This document shows, piece by piece, positions 25,893 through 34,674 of a stretch of DNA of 64,000 nt. Made by a program: the position numbers and the translations under genes. Source of the stretch: Flavobacterium hiemivividum (lineage in GTDB: Bacteria > Bacteroidota > Bacteroidia > Flavobacteriales > Flavobacteriaceae); contig NZ_SMFO01000008.1 in the NCBI RefSeq assembly GCF_004349145.1, positions 62,001 to 126,000 on the forward strand, given 5' to 3'. Numbering within the stretch: position 1 is the stretch's first letter; each line of letters starts with the position of its first letter. The notes under the pieces are model-generated. The model was given only the letters and a program-made list of their open reading frames with translations. It ran no database searches and was not told where the DNA came from.

Positions 25893-27035
25893 TTAGTTCA
25901 GTTTTTGTGCAAAGGTAAATGTATAATTGGGAAGTAATTCAGGATGGAAGATTTTGATATAATCTTTTAATACTAAATCCGGTCGACTGGGTGCCGATTC
26001 ATAATAAATAGTTCCACCTGTTGCTCCTATTTTTCCCTCAAAAGTATAAACTTCTTTGGTTTTGAAAGCATCAAATTGACTGTAATGTGGATTGATTTTT
26101 TCTAATTCCGCTACCGTTTTAAAAGGACCTGTAGCAATCCAATAATTGGCAGTTTTTGCTTTTTCTAATACTTTTTCGAATGATAATCCAATGCTGCCTG
26201 TTCCTTCGGTATCTGACCAAAGGTAATTCGCCTTGGCATCTTTTAAAAATTGTGCGACCCAGCTATTGGCTTTGGCCACATACCATTGGTCTTGGTACAT
26301 CGAGCCATATAATACGGTTGCTGTTGGCTTTTTGGTGGAAACCAAATTCAAAGCTTCTTTGTAATTTTTTAGAATATCGTCAAATTGAGTTTTGGCTTCT
26401 TTTTCTTTTCCAAAAAGAGCTCCGTACAGTTTTATCCATTCTGCTTTTCCAAGCGGTGATTGTTCCATCCAGTCGGCTTGAATCAATACTTTTAAGCCAC
26501 TTTTCTCCAGATTATCAATCATTGGATTGTTATTGTCAATACCAAAAGTGACTATAAGTTCAGGACTCATTTCGATCAATTGCTCCATGTTTAATTTTTC
26601 GTTTTGTCCTACATTTTTAACTGAACCATTGTCAATTAATTTTCGAGTTTTTGAGGAAGAAATGTAATCTGTATGCGGGAATCCAACCAAATGGTTTTCA
26701 ACTCCAAGCATTTCCAAATAAGGAATAATAGTGGTTGAGGTGACAACGATTGATTCTAAAGGAACTTGAATTGTATTGTATTTTTGTAAGCTATCAGGAA
26801 CGACAACGTTCTTCTCTTTTAAGAGATAAGTAAAGTCTTTTCCAGCATTGGGCCAAGGGTTGATTATCTTTACTATCGAATAGCCTTCGTGCTTGAATAT
26901 AGCTAAGCTACGGGCGTATTCTATTTCGTTTTTTGCGTTTGAAAATGATTTATTTTCTGATTTTTCAATTTTTTTACAACTAACGAAAGTTGCAAGAACA
27001 AGTAATAAAAGAATTTTATAGGAAGTAAGTTTCAT
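25893..27035 (-). CDS. btuF: cobalamin-type ABC transporter substrate-binding lipoprotein
   Basis: A 380-residue type III solute-binding protein. The N-terminus is a lipoprotein signal ending ATFVSC (Cys near 20). Helical-backbone SBP features follow: VVTSTTIIPYLEMLGVENHL and NMEQLIEMSPELIVTFGIDN. It should deliver corrinoid to BtuCD in the periplasm. A -7 box TACCTTTG lies at 27064-27057 on the minus strand. There is no room for a B12 riboswitch in the 96-bp divergent gap, so control differs from btuB. Iron-siderophore specificity cannot be excluded from sequence alone. Confidence 0.83.
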   Translation of the reverse strand: MKLTSYKILLLLVLATFVSCKKIEKSENKSFSNAKNEIEYARSLAIFKHEGYSIVKIINPWPNAGKDFTYLLKEKNVVVPDSLQKYNTIQVPLESIVVTSTTIIPYLEMLGVENHLVGFPHTDYISSSKTRKLIDNGSVKNVGQNEKLNMEQLIEMSPELIVTFGIDNNNPMIDNLEKSGLKVLIQADWMEQSPLGKAEWIKLYGALFGKEKEAKTQFDDILKNYKEALNLVSTKKPTATVLYGSMYQDQWYVAKANSWVAQFLKDAKANYLWSDTEGTGSIGLSFEKVLEKAKTANYWIATGPFKTVAELEKINPHYSQFDAFKTKEVYTFEGKIGATGGTIYYESAPSRPDLVLKDYIKIFHPELLPNYTFTFAQKLN

Positions 27036-27119
27036 GGTAGCATTTTATTATTAAGGCAAAGGTAAAAGAAATTACAAAAAATCTTGTTTATTTTTTAACC
27101 TAAAAAAATCAACAAATAC

Positions 27120-27127
27120 TATCTTTA
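27120..27127 (+). promoter_or_regulatory. -7 box of the CWC/DUF5522 gene
   Basis: TATCTTTA matches TAnnTTTG with the last base changed. It ends only 4 bases before the ATG at 27132, so the transcript is probably leaderless. Confidence 0.4.
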
Positions 27128-27131
27128 CAAC

Positions 27132-27521
27132 ATGAATGGTAGTAAAGAAAAACAGTGTTCAAGCTGCGGGGTAGATTTTGGTTGTGGGGACACAGCTGAA
27201 GGGAGTAGGTGTTGGTGTAATGATTTTCCACCGTTATTTGTTCCTACAACTGCAATTGATTGTCTTTGTCCTATTTGTTTCAAAAAATCCTGCTCAGAAA
27301 AAATTGATGAGTATGTAGCGACTTTGGATCCGGAGACCGTACTCCAAAATAAAGCGGCATTGTTACCTAAGTCCAATAATTTAATTGAAGGAATTGATTA
27401 CTATTTAGAGAATGGGAATTATGTTTTTAAAGCTTTCTTTCATTTGAAAAGAGGGAGTTGCTGTGGTAACGGTTGTCGTCATTGTCCGTATGATTTTAAA
27501 AACTACAAAAGCACAAAATAA
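27132..27521 (+). CDS. cysteine-rich CWC protein fused to DUF5522
   Basis: A 129-residue protein of two recognisable parts. The N-terminal cysteine-rich CWC domain (about 8-62) has C9-x2-C12, a C-x-C pair in SRCWCNDF and C-x2-C in CLCPICFKKSC. The C-terminal DUF5522 (about 90-125) has the Cys cluster GSCCGNGCRHCPYDF. Thirteen or so Cys suggest two zinc or iron-sulfur sites. The function is unknown. It is divergent from btuF and directly precedes cobU by 53 bp, so it may travel with the cobalamin genes. Confidence 0.8.
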   Translation: MNGSKEKQCSSCGVDFGCGDTAEGSRCWCNDFPPLFVPTTAIDCLCPICFKKSCSEKIDEYVATLDPETVLQNKAALLPKSNNLIEGIDYYLENGNYVFKAFFHLKRGSCCGNGCRHCPYDFKNYKSTK

Positions 27522-27574
27522 GACCATATCACATGGATGAAAATCTATTTAATAACTAATAACTAATAATTTTA

Positions 27575-28087
27575 ATGATATATCTGATTACAGGCGGAGA
27601 ACGCTCTGGAAAAAGCAGTTATGCCGAAAATTTGGCAAAAGAATTATCGGCTAAGCCAATGTATGTAGCAACAGCGAGAAAATGGGATGATGATTTTCAA
27701 AAAAGAATTGATCGCCATCAAAAGGATCGTGACGAACGCTGGATTAACATCGAAAAAGAAAAACACCTGAGTGAAATTGATTTCTCCGGTAATGTTGCGA
27801 TAGTTGATTGTGTTACGCTTTGGTTGACTAACTTTTTTATAGATACTAAAAATGATGTTGCTTTGTGTCTAGAACAAGCCAAAGCAGAATTTGACAAAAT
27901 AGCAAATCAAGAAAACGCCACTATTATTATTGTTACCAATGAAATAGGAATGGGTGTTCATGCTGAAACGCACATTGGCCGAAAATTCACCGAATTACAA
28001 GGTTGGATGAATCAGTATGTTGCTAAAAGAGCAGATAAAGTGGTGTTAATGGTTTCTGGAATTCCTGTAACAATAAAAGGACAATAA
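27575..28087 (+). CDS. cobU: adenosylcobinamide kinase/guanylyltransferase
   Basis: A 170-residue CobU. The P-loop GGERSGKSSYAEN is at about 7-19, and the guanylylation His lies in IDRHQKDRDERW near residue 48. It phosphorylates adenosylcobinamide and activates it as the GDP derivative for nucleotide-loop assembly. It is followed 47 bp later by bluB-cobT, then cobS and cobC. These form the late salvage steps in one direction. No adenosyltransferase is seen in the window. Confidence 0.92.
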   Translation: MIYLITGGERSGKSSYAENLAKELSAKPMYVATARKWDDDFQKRIDRHQKDRDERWINIEKEKHLSEIDFSGNVAIVDCVTLWLTNFFIDTKNDVALCLEQAKAEFDKIANQENATIIIVTNEIGMGVHAETHIGRKFTELQGWMNQYVAKRADKVVLMVSGIPVTIKGQ

Positions 28088-28134
28088 TGAATTTGAATCT
28101 TTAGATTCTGAATATTTCTGAAAAAAATAAACCA

Positions 28135-29808
28135 ATGCAAACATTAGATGAAATTTTAAAATCCCGTCGCGACACTCGCCATTTTACTAGTGATGAAGTT
28201 CCTGATGCCGTTATCCAAAAAGCGCTTCAGGCAGGACATTGGGCACCATCTGTGGGTTTGACAGATGCTACTAAATATTATCTAATTAAGTCGGACGAAA
28301 TTAAGAAAGCTGTTAAAGAATTGTTTTTGGATTATGATACTAAAGCAGCAAATCAAACGGATAGCGAAGAACAAAAGGAAGATTATAAGGCATTAAAACT
28401 AGAAGCAATTCAAGAAGCTCCGCTTGGACTTGTAATTTGTTACGATCGTTCGGTTTTGAATAATTTCACTATCGGAACAGTAGGAAGTAATGAAGCAATT
28501 AAATTTAGTTCGGTTTGTGCCGCTCAAAATATATGGTTGTCTTTGACAGAACAGGGTTATTCGATGGGATGGATTTCGATTCTAAATTACTATCAGTTCA
28601 AACAGTTATTAGGATTGCCAGAACATATAGAACCGCTAGGTTATTTTTGTGTAGGCAAACCTGCAACGGATTATGATAATCAACCCATGTTACAACAATT
28701 GAATTGGAAACAAAAATCAGAAGTTCCTTTTGTAGAAGAGATTTTAGTCCCAGTCACCTATCCAGAGTCATTGCAAGAAACTAAGCAAATTCATACAGAA
28801 TCTAGATCAATAAAGGATGCATTACAACATAAAATTGACAATAAAACAAAGCCTTTAGGTTCATTAGGGATTCTTGAAAAACTAGCCCAACAAATAGGAG
28901 AGCTGTTTCAAACTCTGGAACCAAAAATATTTCAACCCAATATTGTTGTCTTTGCCGCTGATCACGGAATCGCAGTACACGGTGTGAGTGCGTATCCACA
29001 GGATGTAACGCGTCAAATGGTTACTAATTTTCTTGAAGGTGGAGCGGCAATAAATGTTTTTTGCAAACAAAATAGCATTAGTTTGTCGATTGTGGATGCT
29101 GGCGTGAATTATGATTTTCCGCCGAATGCCAATCTGATTTCAACGAAAATTGCTAAAGGAACCCAATCCTTTTTACACGGACCGGCAATGAGTGATTCCG
29201 AATTGAGTTTGTGTTTTGCTAAAGGAGCAGCTGTTGTGAATACTATTGCAAAAACAGCTAGTAACTGTATTGGTTTCGGAGAAATGGGTATTGGAAATAC
29301 CTCGACAGCTTCGGTTTTGATGAGCGTAATTACAAAGATTCCTCTAGAAGATTGTGTGGGATTAGGAACAGGAGTAAGTGATGCCAAACTAATTCAGAAA
29401 CAAAAAATACTACAAGCAGCGGTAGATAATTATTCAGGGTCCCAAGAATTAGACGAAAAACTCGCTTATTTTGGCGGATTTGAAATCATACAAATGGCTT
29501 CCGGGATGTTAGCGGCTCATGAAAATAATATGCTGATTCTGGTTGATGGATTTATTTGTAGTGTGGCATTTTTAATTGCTCATCAAAAAAATCCCGAGAT
29601 AATCAAGAATGCTGTTTTTAGTCATTGTTCTGCTGAACAAGCCCATGTTAAATTGTTAGATTATCTAGGGGTTCAGCCCGTTTTACAATTGGGATTGCGC
29701 TTAGGTGAAGGTACTGGTTGTGCTATTGCTTTTCCAATTATTGAGTCGGCGGTGGCTTTTTTGAATGAAATGGCTAGTTTTGACTCTGCTGGGGTGAATA
29801 ACAAATAG
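28135..29808 (+). CDS. BluB-CobT fusion: DMB synthase and DMB phosphoribosyltransferase
   Basis: A 557-residue fusion. Residues 1 to about 205 are BluB, the flavin-destroying nitroreductase-like enzyme that makes 5,6-dimethylbenzimidazole (RRDTRHFTSDEVPD, GHWAPSVGLTDATKYYLI, MGWISILNYYQFKQLLGLP). Residues from about 225 on are CobT, which activates that base to alpha-ribazole phosphate (KTKPLGSLGILEKLAQQIG, AADHGIAVHGVSAYPQDVT, and the catalytic Glu in LRLGEGTGCAIAFP). A short linker joins them. The fusion would channel the oxygen-dependent lower ligand directly to its transferase. It sits between cobU and cobS. Confidence 0.92.
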   Translation: MQTLDEILKSRRDTRHFTSDEVPDAVIQKALQAGHWAPSVGLTDATKYYLIKSDEIKKAVKELFLDYDTKAANQTDSEEQKEDYKALKLEAIQEAPLGLVICYDRSVLNNFTIGTVGSNEAIKFSSVCAAQNIWLSLTEQGYSMGWISILNYYQFKQLLGLPEHIEPLGYFCVGKPATDYDNQPMLQQLNWKQKSEVPFVEEILVPVTYPESLQETKQIHTESRSIKDALQHKIDNKTKPLGSLGILEKLAQQIGELFQTLEPKIFQPNIVVFAADHGIAVHGVSAYPQDVTRQMVTNFLEGGAAINVFCKQNSISLSIVDAGVNYDFPPNANLISTKIAKGTQSFLHGPAMSDSELSLCFAKGAAVVNTIAKTASNCIGFGEMGIGNTSTASVLMSVITKIPLEDCVGLGTGVSDAKLIQKQKILQAAVDNYSGSQELDEKLAYFGGFEIIQMASGMLAAHENNMLILVDGFICSVAFLIAHQKNPEIIKNAVFSHCSAEQAHVKLLDYLGVQPVLQLGLRLGEGTGCAIAFPIIESAVAFLNEMASFDSAGVNNK

Positions 29809-29989
29809 TTTTTAGGATAAGATGAATTTGGTTAAGGCCTTTTGATAAATAAATTAGAGTGCCTCCAAATAAATCTGGAGGTAAGTCAAAAAAAATATCA
29901 GTGAAATTTTCAGCATTTTTAGATGTTGGATTATAAATAGAAAATGAGATTGGCTTTAGCCAAAAAAGAAAAGAAATTTTTATATTAAT

Positions 29990-30787
29990 ATGAAAAAAGA
30001 ACTGCACATATTTTTTACAGCATTGATGTTTTACACCCGAATTCCTTGTCCCAAAAACATAGATCATAACCCAGATTATTTAAATAAAGCTTCTCGCTAT
30101 TTTCCTGTTATTGGATGGATTGTGGGCGCTGTGACATTTGGTGTTTTTAGCTTGTTTAATTATTTAATGTCTCCAGAAATAGCGGTGATTTTTTCTATGA
30201 TTGCATCTGTTTTAGTTACAGGTGCTTTCCATGAAGACGGTTTTGCAGATGTTTGTGATGGTTTTGGAGGAGGATGGACCAAAGAAAAGATACTTGTAAT
30301 CATGAAAGACAGCGCCATTGGAGCTTATGGAGCGATTGGAGTAGTTTTATTGTTTTTACTCAAGTTTAAAACTTTGTCTGATATAGTTTCTCATACAGAT
30401 TTCTTAAACACTAAATCTCAAATCCTAATTCTGTTACTTTTTGTTTCTGCACATTCTTTGAGTAGATTAGCAGCGATTTCTATTGTTTTTACCCATGAAT
30501 ATTCGCGAGAGGATGCTACTAGTAAGAGTAAACCTATTGCACAAAATTATACTTGGCGCGAAGTGGTAGGCGCTTTCTTTTTTGGGTTAGTACCCCTTAT
30601 AATATTAGCTTATTTTCAATGGCAGTTCTTATTGGTTTTAGTTCCTGTTTTTTTGACTCGATTTTTCCTAGCGCGTTATTTTCAAAAATGGATTGATGGG
30701 TATACGGGAGATTGTCTAGGAGCCACTCAACAAGTTTGTGAAGTTGTTTTTTATATTTCAATTATTGCCTTATGGAAGTTTATTTAG
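29990..30787 (+). CDS. cobS: adenosylcobinamide-GDP ribazoletransferase
   Basis: A 265-residue membrane CobS with about six hydrophobic segments. The CDP-alcohol-transferase-like motif is AFHEDGFADVCDGFGGG (about 81-97), followed by KDSAIGAYGAIGVVLLF. It joins adenosylcobinamide-GDP to alpha-ribazole (phosphate) to form adenosylcobalamin (phosphate). It overlaps cobC by 16 bp, so the two are coupled. A 181-bp gap separates it from bluB-cobT, with no clear feature seen there. Confidence 0.92.
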   Translation: MKKELHIFFTALMFYTRIPCPKNIDHNPDYLNKASRYFPVIGWIVGAVTFGVFSLFNYLMSPEIAVIFSMIASVLVTGAFHEDGFADVCDGFGGGWTKEKILVIMKDSAIGAYGAIGVVLLFLLKFKTLSDIVSHTDFLNTKSQILILLLFVSAHSLSRLAAISIVFTHEYSREDATSKSKPIAQNYTWREVVGAFFFGLVPLIILAYFQWQFLLVLVPVFLTRFFLARYFQKWIDGYTGDCLGATQQVCEVVFYISIIALWKFI

Positions 30788-31293
30788 TACGCCACACCGA
30801 AACGGTTTGCGAAAAAGGAATCTGTTACGGACAATCCGACGTTCGGATTTTAGAACCGTATTTAGAATTATTCGAATCAATAAAAAACAAAATTCCAACC
30901 GATGCAGTTGTCTACTCCAGTCCGTTGTTTCGTTGTACGGAATTGGCTAAATACCTTTCGAATGAAATAATTACAGATACTCGATTGATGGAAATGAATT
31001 TTGGGGATTGGGAAATGAAAAATTGGGATGCAATTGCTCCCGAAGAACTAAATCCTTGGATGACTGATTTTGTAACTGTTCGCGTTCCTAACGGAGAATC
31101 ATTTACTGACTTGCATGAGCGAGTAAATGATTTTTTAGAAAAAGAACTTCAAACTTTTAATTCAAAACCAGTAATTATTGTGGCGCATGCAGGCGTAATT
31201 AGAAGTATTCTGTGTAAAATATCTGATCTACCACTAAAAGAGGCATTTAATAACAAAGTAGATTTTGGAGCTGTAATTAAGGTCAAATTATAA
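30772..31293 (+). CDS. cobC: alpha-ribazole phosphatase (histidine phosphatase family)
   Basis: A 173-residue phosphoglycerate-mutase-like phosphatase. The catalytic motif is LVRHTET (about 4-10; RHT in place of RHG). Further family segments are VVYSSPLFRCTELAKYL, MEMNFGDWEMKNWD and VIIVAHAGVIRSIL, with the second active-site His. It removes the 5'-phosphate of alpha-ribazole or adenosylcobalamin phosphate. Its start lies within the end of cobS. The broad-specificity family means the call depends on that context. Confidence 0.87.
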   Translation: MEVYLVRHTETVCEKGICYGQSDVRILEPYLELFESIKNKIPTDAVVYSSPLFRCTELAKYLSNEIITDTRLMEMNFGDWEMKNWDAIAPEELNPWMTDFVTVRVPNGESFTDLHERVNDFLEKELQTFNSKPVIIVAHAGVIRSILCKISDLPLKEAFNNKVDFGAVIKVKL

Positions 31294-31311
31294 AATTGAG
31301 ATTTCTGTAGG

Positions 31312-31339
31312 TTGTTATAGGATTATAATTCTATCTTTG
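31312..31339 (+). promoter_or_regulatory. btuB promoter
   Basis: TTG at 31312-31314, 17 bases, then TATCTTTG at 31332-31339, a complete Bacteroidota promoter. It would start transcription just before the riboswitch aptamer. Confidence 0.7.
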
Positions 31340-31345
31340 CCGCCG

Positions 31346-31524
31346 AATTGAGGTTGTGATTTTAGTTTTTTTTCAAAATCGCATTAAAAGGGAATTAGGT
31401 TAAATACCTAAGCTGTTCCCGCAACTGTAAGCTATCAAGCTTGTTGTAATCTACGAAACCACTGTTGGCCGCGGCGAATGGGAAGGTAAACAACAAGACG
31501 CAAGCCAGGAGACCTGCCTTTTTT
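31346..31524 (+). ncRNA. cobalamin riboswitch
   Basis: The conserved B12 elements occur in order: AAAAGGGAATTAGGTTAAAT, GCTGTTCCCGCAACTGTAA, CCACTG, GGGAAGG, GACGCAAGCC and the B12 box AGCCAGGAGACCTGCC (31503-31518). It precedes btuB by about 45 bases. A GAAC...GTTC pairing (about 31538-31557) could be the expression platform, acting on translation rather than as a U-tract terminator. A 14-mer CCGCGGCGAATGGG in a variable loop also occurs in the terminator at 41882-41919. Confidence 0.93.
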
Positions 31525-31565
31525 CTTAACTAATATCGAACTTTCGGGAAAAAGGTTCAGAAATT

Positions 31566-33401
31566 ATGGCAACTAAAAATTTTCTTTTATTTTCAATTGT
31601 ATTATTTGGTCAATTCCTTTTGGCTCAAAACAAACCTGCAATACCTTTAAACGAAGTTGTTGTATCGGACAGTCAGCTCAAAAACTTTTCGAGCTCCCAA
31701 TCTGTGCAAAATTTGAATGATTCGATTATAAGCAAAAATCAACCTTCGTTAACTTCACTGCTAAACTATAACACCGTAATTTATTTTAAAGAGAATGGCT
31801 TGGGGATGGTTTCTTCGCCTTCATTTAGAGGAACAACGGCCCAACAAACTGCTGTAGTTTGGAACGGAATAAACATCAACTCTCAATTATTAGGACAAAC
31901 TGATTTTAACACGGTTTCGACCAGAGGATACAATTCAATTGCTGTAAAAGCAGGAGGAGGAAGTGTCGTTTATGGAAGTGGTGCGATAGGAGGAACCATT
32001 CACTTGAACAACGATTTAAAATTTAAAAAAACCTTCAAAAATACAGTTGAAGTCTATTATGGAGCTTTTAATAGTCTGAGTGCGATATATGCCATTACTG
32101 CTGCCGCAAAAAAATGGAGTACAAACGCTAGTTTTACTAGAAATAGTTCTGACAATGATTTTAAATTCATTGGAAAAGAAGGCAAGAATACAAATGGTGA
32201 GTTTTACAATAGCAGTTTGAGTACAGCCATTGGATACAAGGTAAATGCCAACAACAGCATTAAATTTTACAGTGAGATTTATGATGGTGAGCGTCACTTT
32301 TCATTGACATCACCCAATTCTGTTAAAACAAAATACCAAGATTACAATACTAGAAATCTTTTGACATGGTCTAGTAACATAGGAAGATCAGTTTCTAATT
32401 TTAAGTTGGCTTATATCACTGAACATTATAAGTATTTTGAAGATATAGAGAATGAAGGCTTTACTTCTGGCGGAGTAAAAAGCTTTATTGCAAAGCACGA
32501 TTTTGTTTATGAATTTGCGCCAACAATTAGTTTAAATACCATTCTAGATTACAATAAAACTGATGGATTAGGTTCAGGTATTGGTAATAGTAGCAGGCAA
32601 GTGGGAGGCGTTAGTGTTTTATTAAAGCAGAATCTTAGCAAGCATTGGAATTATGAGCTTAGCGCTCGAAAAGAGATTTCAGATGTGTATAAAAGTCCTG
32701 TACTATTCTCAGCAGGATCTACTTTTGATTTCTACAAATTCTATCAGTTGAAGTTTAATATTTCTCGAAATTACAGAGTTCCTACCTTTAATGATTTGTA
32801 CTGGGAAGGCAGCGGAAATCTTAATCTGAGGCCTGAAAACTCTTATCAGGCTGAGGTGGAAAATCAATTTCAGTATAAAGATTTTAGATTAACAGCCGCT
32901 GTTTATACTTCTAAAATTGACGATATGATTCGTTGGTTGCCTACCAACTCAGGGAATTGGTCTCCTGTAAATACTGACAAGGTTTCTATCTATGGAGCCG
33001 AGGCTTTGTTAGGCTGGAACAAGAGTTTCAATGGACATGCATTTGATTTTAGTAGTACTTATTCGTACACTGTTTCTTTGGACGATAAAAACAACAAGCA
33101 ACTTTTTTATGTTCCTTATCATAAATTAACTGCGTCAGCTTCTTATTCGTATAAGCGCTTCAATGCGTACTATCAATTTTTGTTTACCGGTGAGGTTTTT
33201 ACAACATCTGACAATGATCCAAAATATATTCTAAGTGATTATAATGTGTCCAATTTAGGACTGGATTATAATTTTAGCAAAAAAGACGTTATTAAGATAG
33301 GCTTTAAAGTGGCAAATCTTTGGAATGAAAAATATGAATCCTTACCCAGTCGAATGATGCCGGGACGGAATTTAACTCTTTATTTAAACCTTAATTTTTA
33401 A
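31566..33401 (+). CDS. btuB: TonB-dependent receptor for cobalamin
   Basis: A 611-residue outer-membrane receptor. The signal peptide covers about 1-20 and the TonB-box-like LNEVVVSD is near 28-35. The plug domain runs to about 160 (SSPSFRGTTAQQTAVVWNGI, SVVYGSGAIGGTIHLN), and the 22-strand barrel ends in an aromatic C-terminus (NLTLYLNLNF). The B12 riboswitch directly upstream and the adjoining BtuG-like lipoprotein identify corrinoid as cargo. It is downregulated when intracellular B12 is high, by inference from the riboswitch. Confidence 0.9.
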   Translation: MATKNFLLFSIVLFGQFLLAQNKPAIPLNEVVVSDSQLKNFSSSQSVQNLNDSIISKNQPSLTSLLNYNTVIYFKENGLGMVSSPSFRGTTAQQTAVVWNGININSQLLGQTDFNTVSTRGYNSIAVKAGGGSVVYGSGAIGGTIHLNNDLKFKKTFKNTVEVYYGAFNSLSAIYAITAAAKKWSTNASFTRNSSDNDFKFIGKEGKNTNGEFYNSSLSTAIGYKVNANNSIKFYSEIYDGERHFSLTSPNSVKTKYQDYNTRNLLTWSSNIGRSVSNFKLAYITEHYKYFEDIENEGFTSGGVKSFIAKHDFVYEFAPTISLNTILDYNKTDGLGSGIGNSSRQVGGVSVLLKQNLSKHWNYELSARKEISDVYKSPVLFSAGSTFDFYKFYQLKFNISRNYRVPTFNDLYWEGSGNLNLRPENSYQAEVENQFQYKDFRLTAAVYTSKIDDMIRWLPTNSGNWSPVNTDKVSIYGAEALLGWNKSFNGHAFDFSSTYSYTVSLDDKNNKQLFYVPYHKLTASASYSYKRFNAYYQFLFTGEVFTTSDNDPKYILSDYNVSNLGLDYNFSKKDVIKIGFKVANLWNEKYESLPSRMMPGRNLTLYLNLNF

Positions 33402-33404
33402 ACA

Positions 33405-34436
33405 ATGAAACTAAACAATGTTTTTTTCGGAATTTTTGCAAGTGCCTTATTACTTGCTTCTTGTAGTAATGATGATTCAAATGAAAAGGATAGTCCTTTA
33501 GGCGCTTATGATAATGGAGTTATTATCTTGAATGAAGGAAATTTTGGCACACCAAATGCTTCCGTATCTTATATTTCGAATGATTTGACTGTTTTTATGC
33601 AGGATGTATTTGGAACTGAAAACAGCGCAAAAGTATTAGGAGACGTAGCACAATCATTAAGCTTTTTTGAAGATAAAGCGTTTATTGTGATGAATAATTC
33701 AAATACTGTTGAAGTGGTAAACAGATACACTTTTAAAAGTATCGCAAGTATTACTGAGAATCTTAAAAAACCTCGTTATAGTGTTGCTTTGAATGGTAAA
33801 TTATATGTTACTAATTCAAGTTCTAAGGCAGTAACGGTTTACGATGCAAAAACATTTGCTTATGTAGAAACTATTGCTATTGGCAAGACTACTGAAAAGA
33901 TTGTTACCGCTAATGGGAAATTGTATGTGATGAATGGTGCTTATGGTAGCGGAAATGCGGTTACAGTTGTTAATCCGCAAAGTAATAACGCAATGAGTAT
34001 AATTACTGTGGAGAGCGGAGTAAACTCTATAGAAGAGAAAAACGGGTCTGTCTATGTTTTATGTGGGAATACTACAAAAAGTAGGCTGTTCAAAATTAAT
34101 ACTACTACTGATACAGCAACTTCAATAGAGTCTGCTACATTGACTAAAGCATTAAACATGGATATTGATGGTGATAAAATTTATTACACTAAAGGAACTG
34201 GAGTTTACGCTATGGCTTTGAACGCAACTACTTTTAGTGAAACGCCTTTATTTTCAGTAGCTGACAATAGCTGGTCTACTTTATATGGCTTTAATGTTAT
34301 TGATGGTAAGGTTTATACGGCAGATGCTAATGGATTTACAGCAGCTGGTATTGTTAAAATATCAACTACTACTGGTGCTGAATTGAAAACCGTAGCGGCT
34401 GGTATGGGACCAAATAGTTTCTATTCTAACAACTAG
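33405..34436 (+). CDS. BtuG-like beta-propeller surface lipoprotein (DUF5074/YncE type)
   Basis: A 343-residue lipoprotein. The signal ends in LLASC (Cys near 20), followed by SNDDSNEKD, an acidic stretch like a Bacteroidota surface-export signal. The rest consists of repeated blades, for example ALNGKLYVTNSSSKAVTVYD and TANGKLYVMNGAYGSGNAVT, of a seven-bladed propeller. It begins 3 bp after btuB, so it is under the same B12 riboswitch. By analogy with BtuG of Bacteroides it probably captures cobalamin at the surface and passes it to BtuB. The binding itself is inferred. Confidence 0.78.
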   Translation: MKLNNVFFGIFASALLLASCSNDDSNEKDSPLGAYDNGVIILNEGNFGTPNASVSYISNDLTVFMQDVFGTENSAKVLGDVAQSLSFFEDKAFIVMNNSNTVEVVNRYTFKSIASITENLKKPRYSVALNGKLYVTNSSSKAVTVYDAKTFAYVETIAIGKTTEKIVTANGKLYVMNGAYGSGNAVTVVNPQSNNAMSIITVESGVNSIEEKNGSVYVLCGNTTKSRLFKINTTTDTATSIESATLTKALNMDIDGDKIYYTKGTGVYAMALNATTFSETPLFSVADNSWSTLYGFNVIDGKVYTADANGFTAAGIVKISTTTGAELKTVAAGMGPNSFYSNN

Positions 34437-34473
34437 ATTATACTTACTACTTCCCTATAATGGAAGCGTAACT

Positions 34474-34512
34474 AAAAGCCCCATTTTTCACTTAGAAGAT
34501 GGGGCTTTATTA
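34474..34512 (+). terminator. terminator of the btuB operon
   Basis: AAAAGCCCCAT and ATGGGGCTTT form a strong stem 38 bases after the lipoprotein stop, followed by T-rich sequence. Confidence 0.85.
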
Positions 34513-34674
34513 TTTTGCTACTAAAAGGTTTAAATTTTATCCAATCAATTTCGATGTTGTACAAGATTTTGATACTTTCGAAAAATAAAATTCCATTCTA
34601 GAGTTTTTTCATTTTTAAGTGATTTATTGGTAAAAAGTAATTTTTCACCATTTTATATTGAGCCAAGTTTATTT

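Noticed and set aside
22665..27035. Iron-siderophore transport operon
   Set aside because: The FecCD-type families allow it, but the tightly linked cobU, bluB-cobT, cobS, cobC and riboswitch-btuB favour cobalamin.
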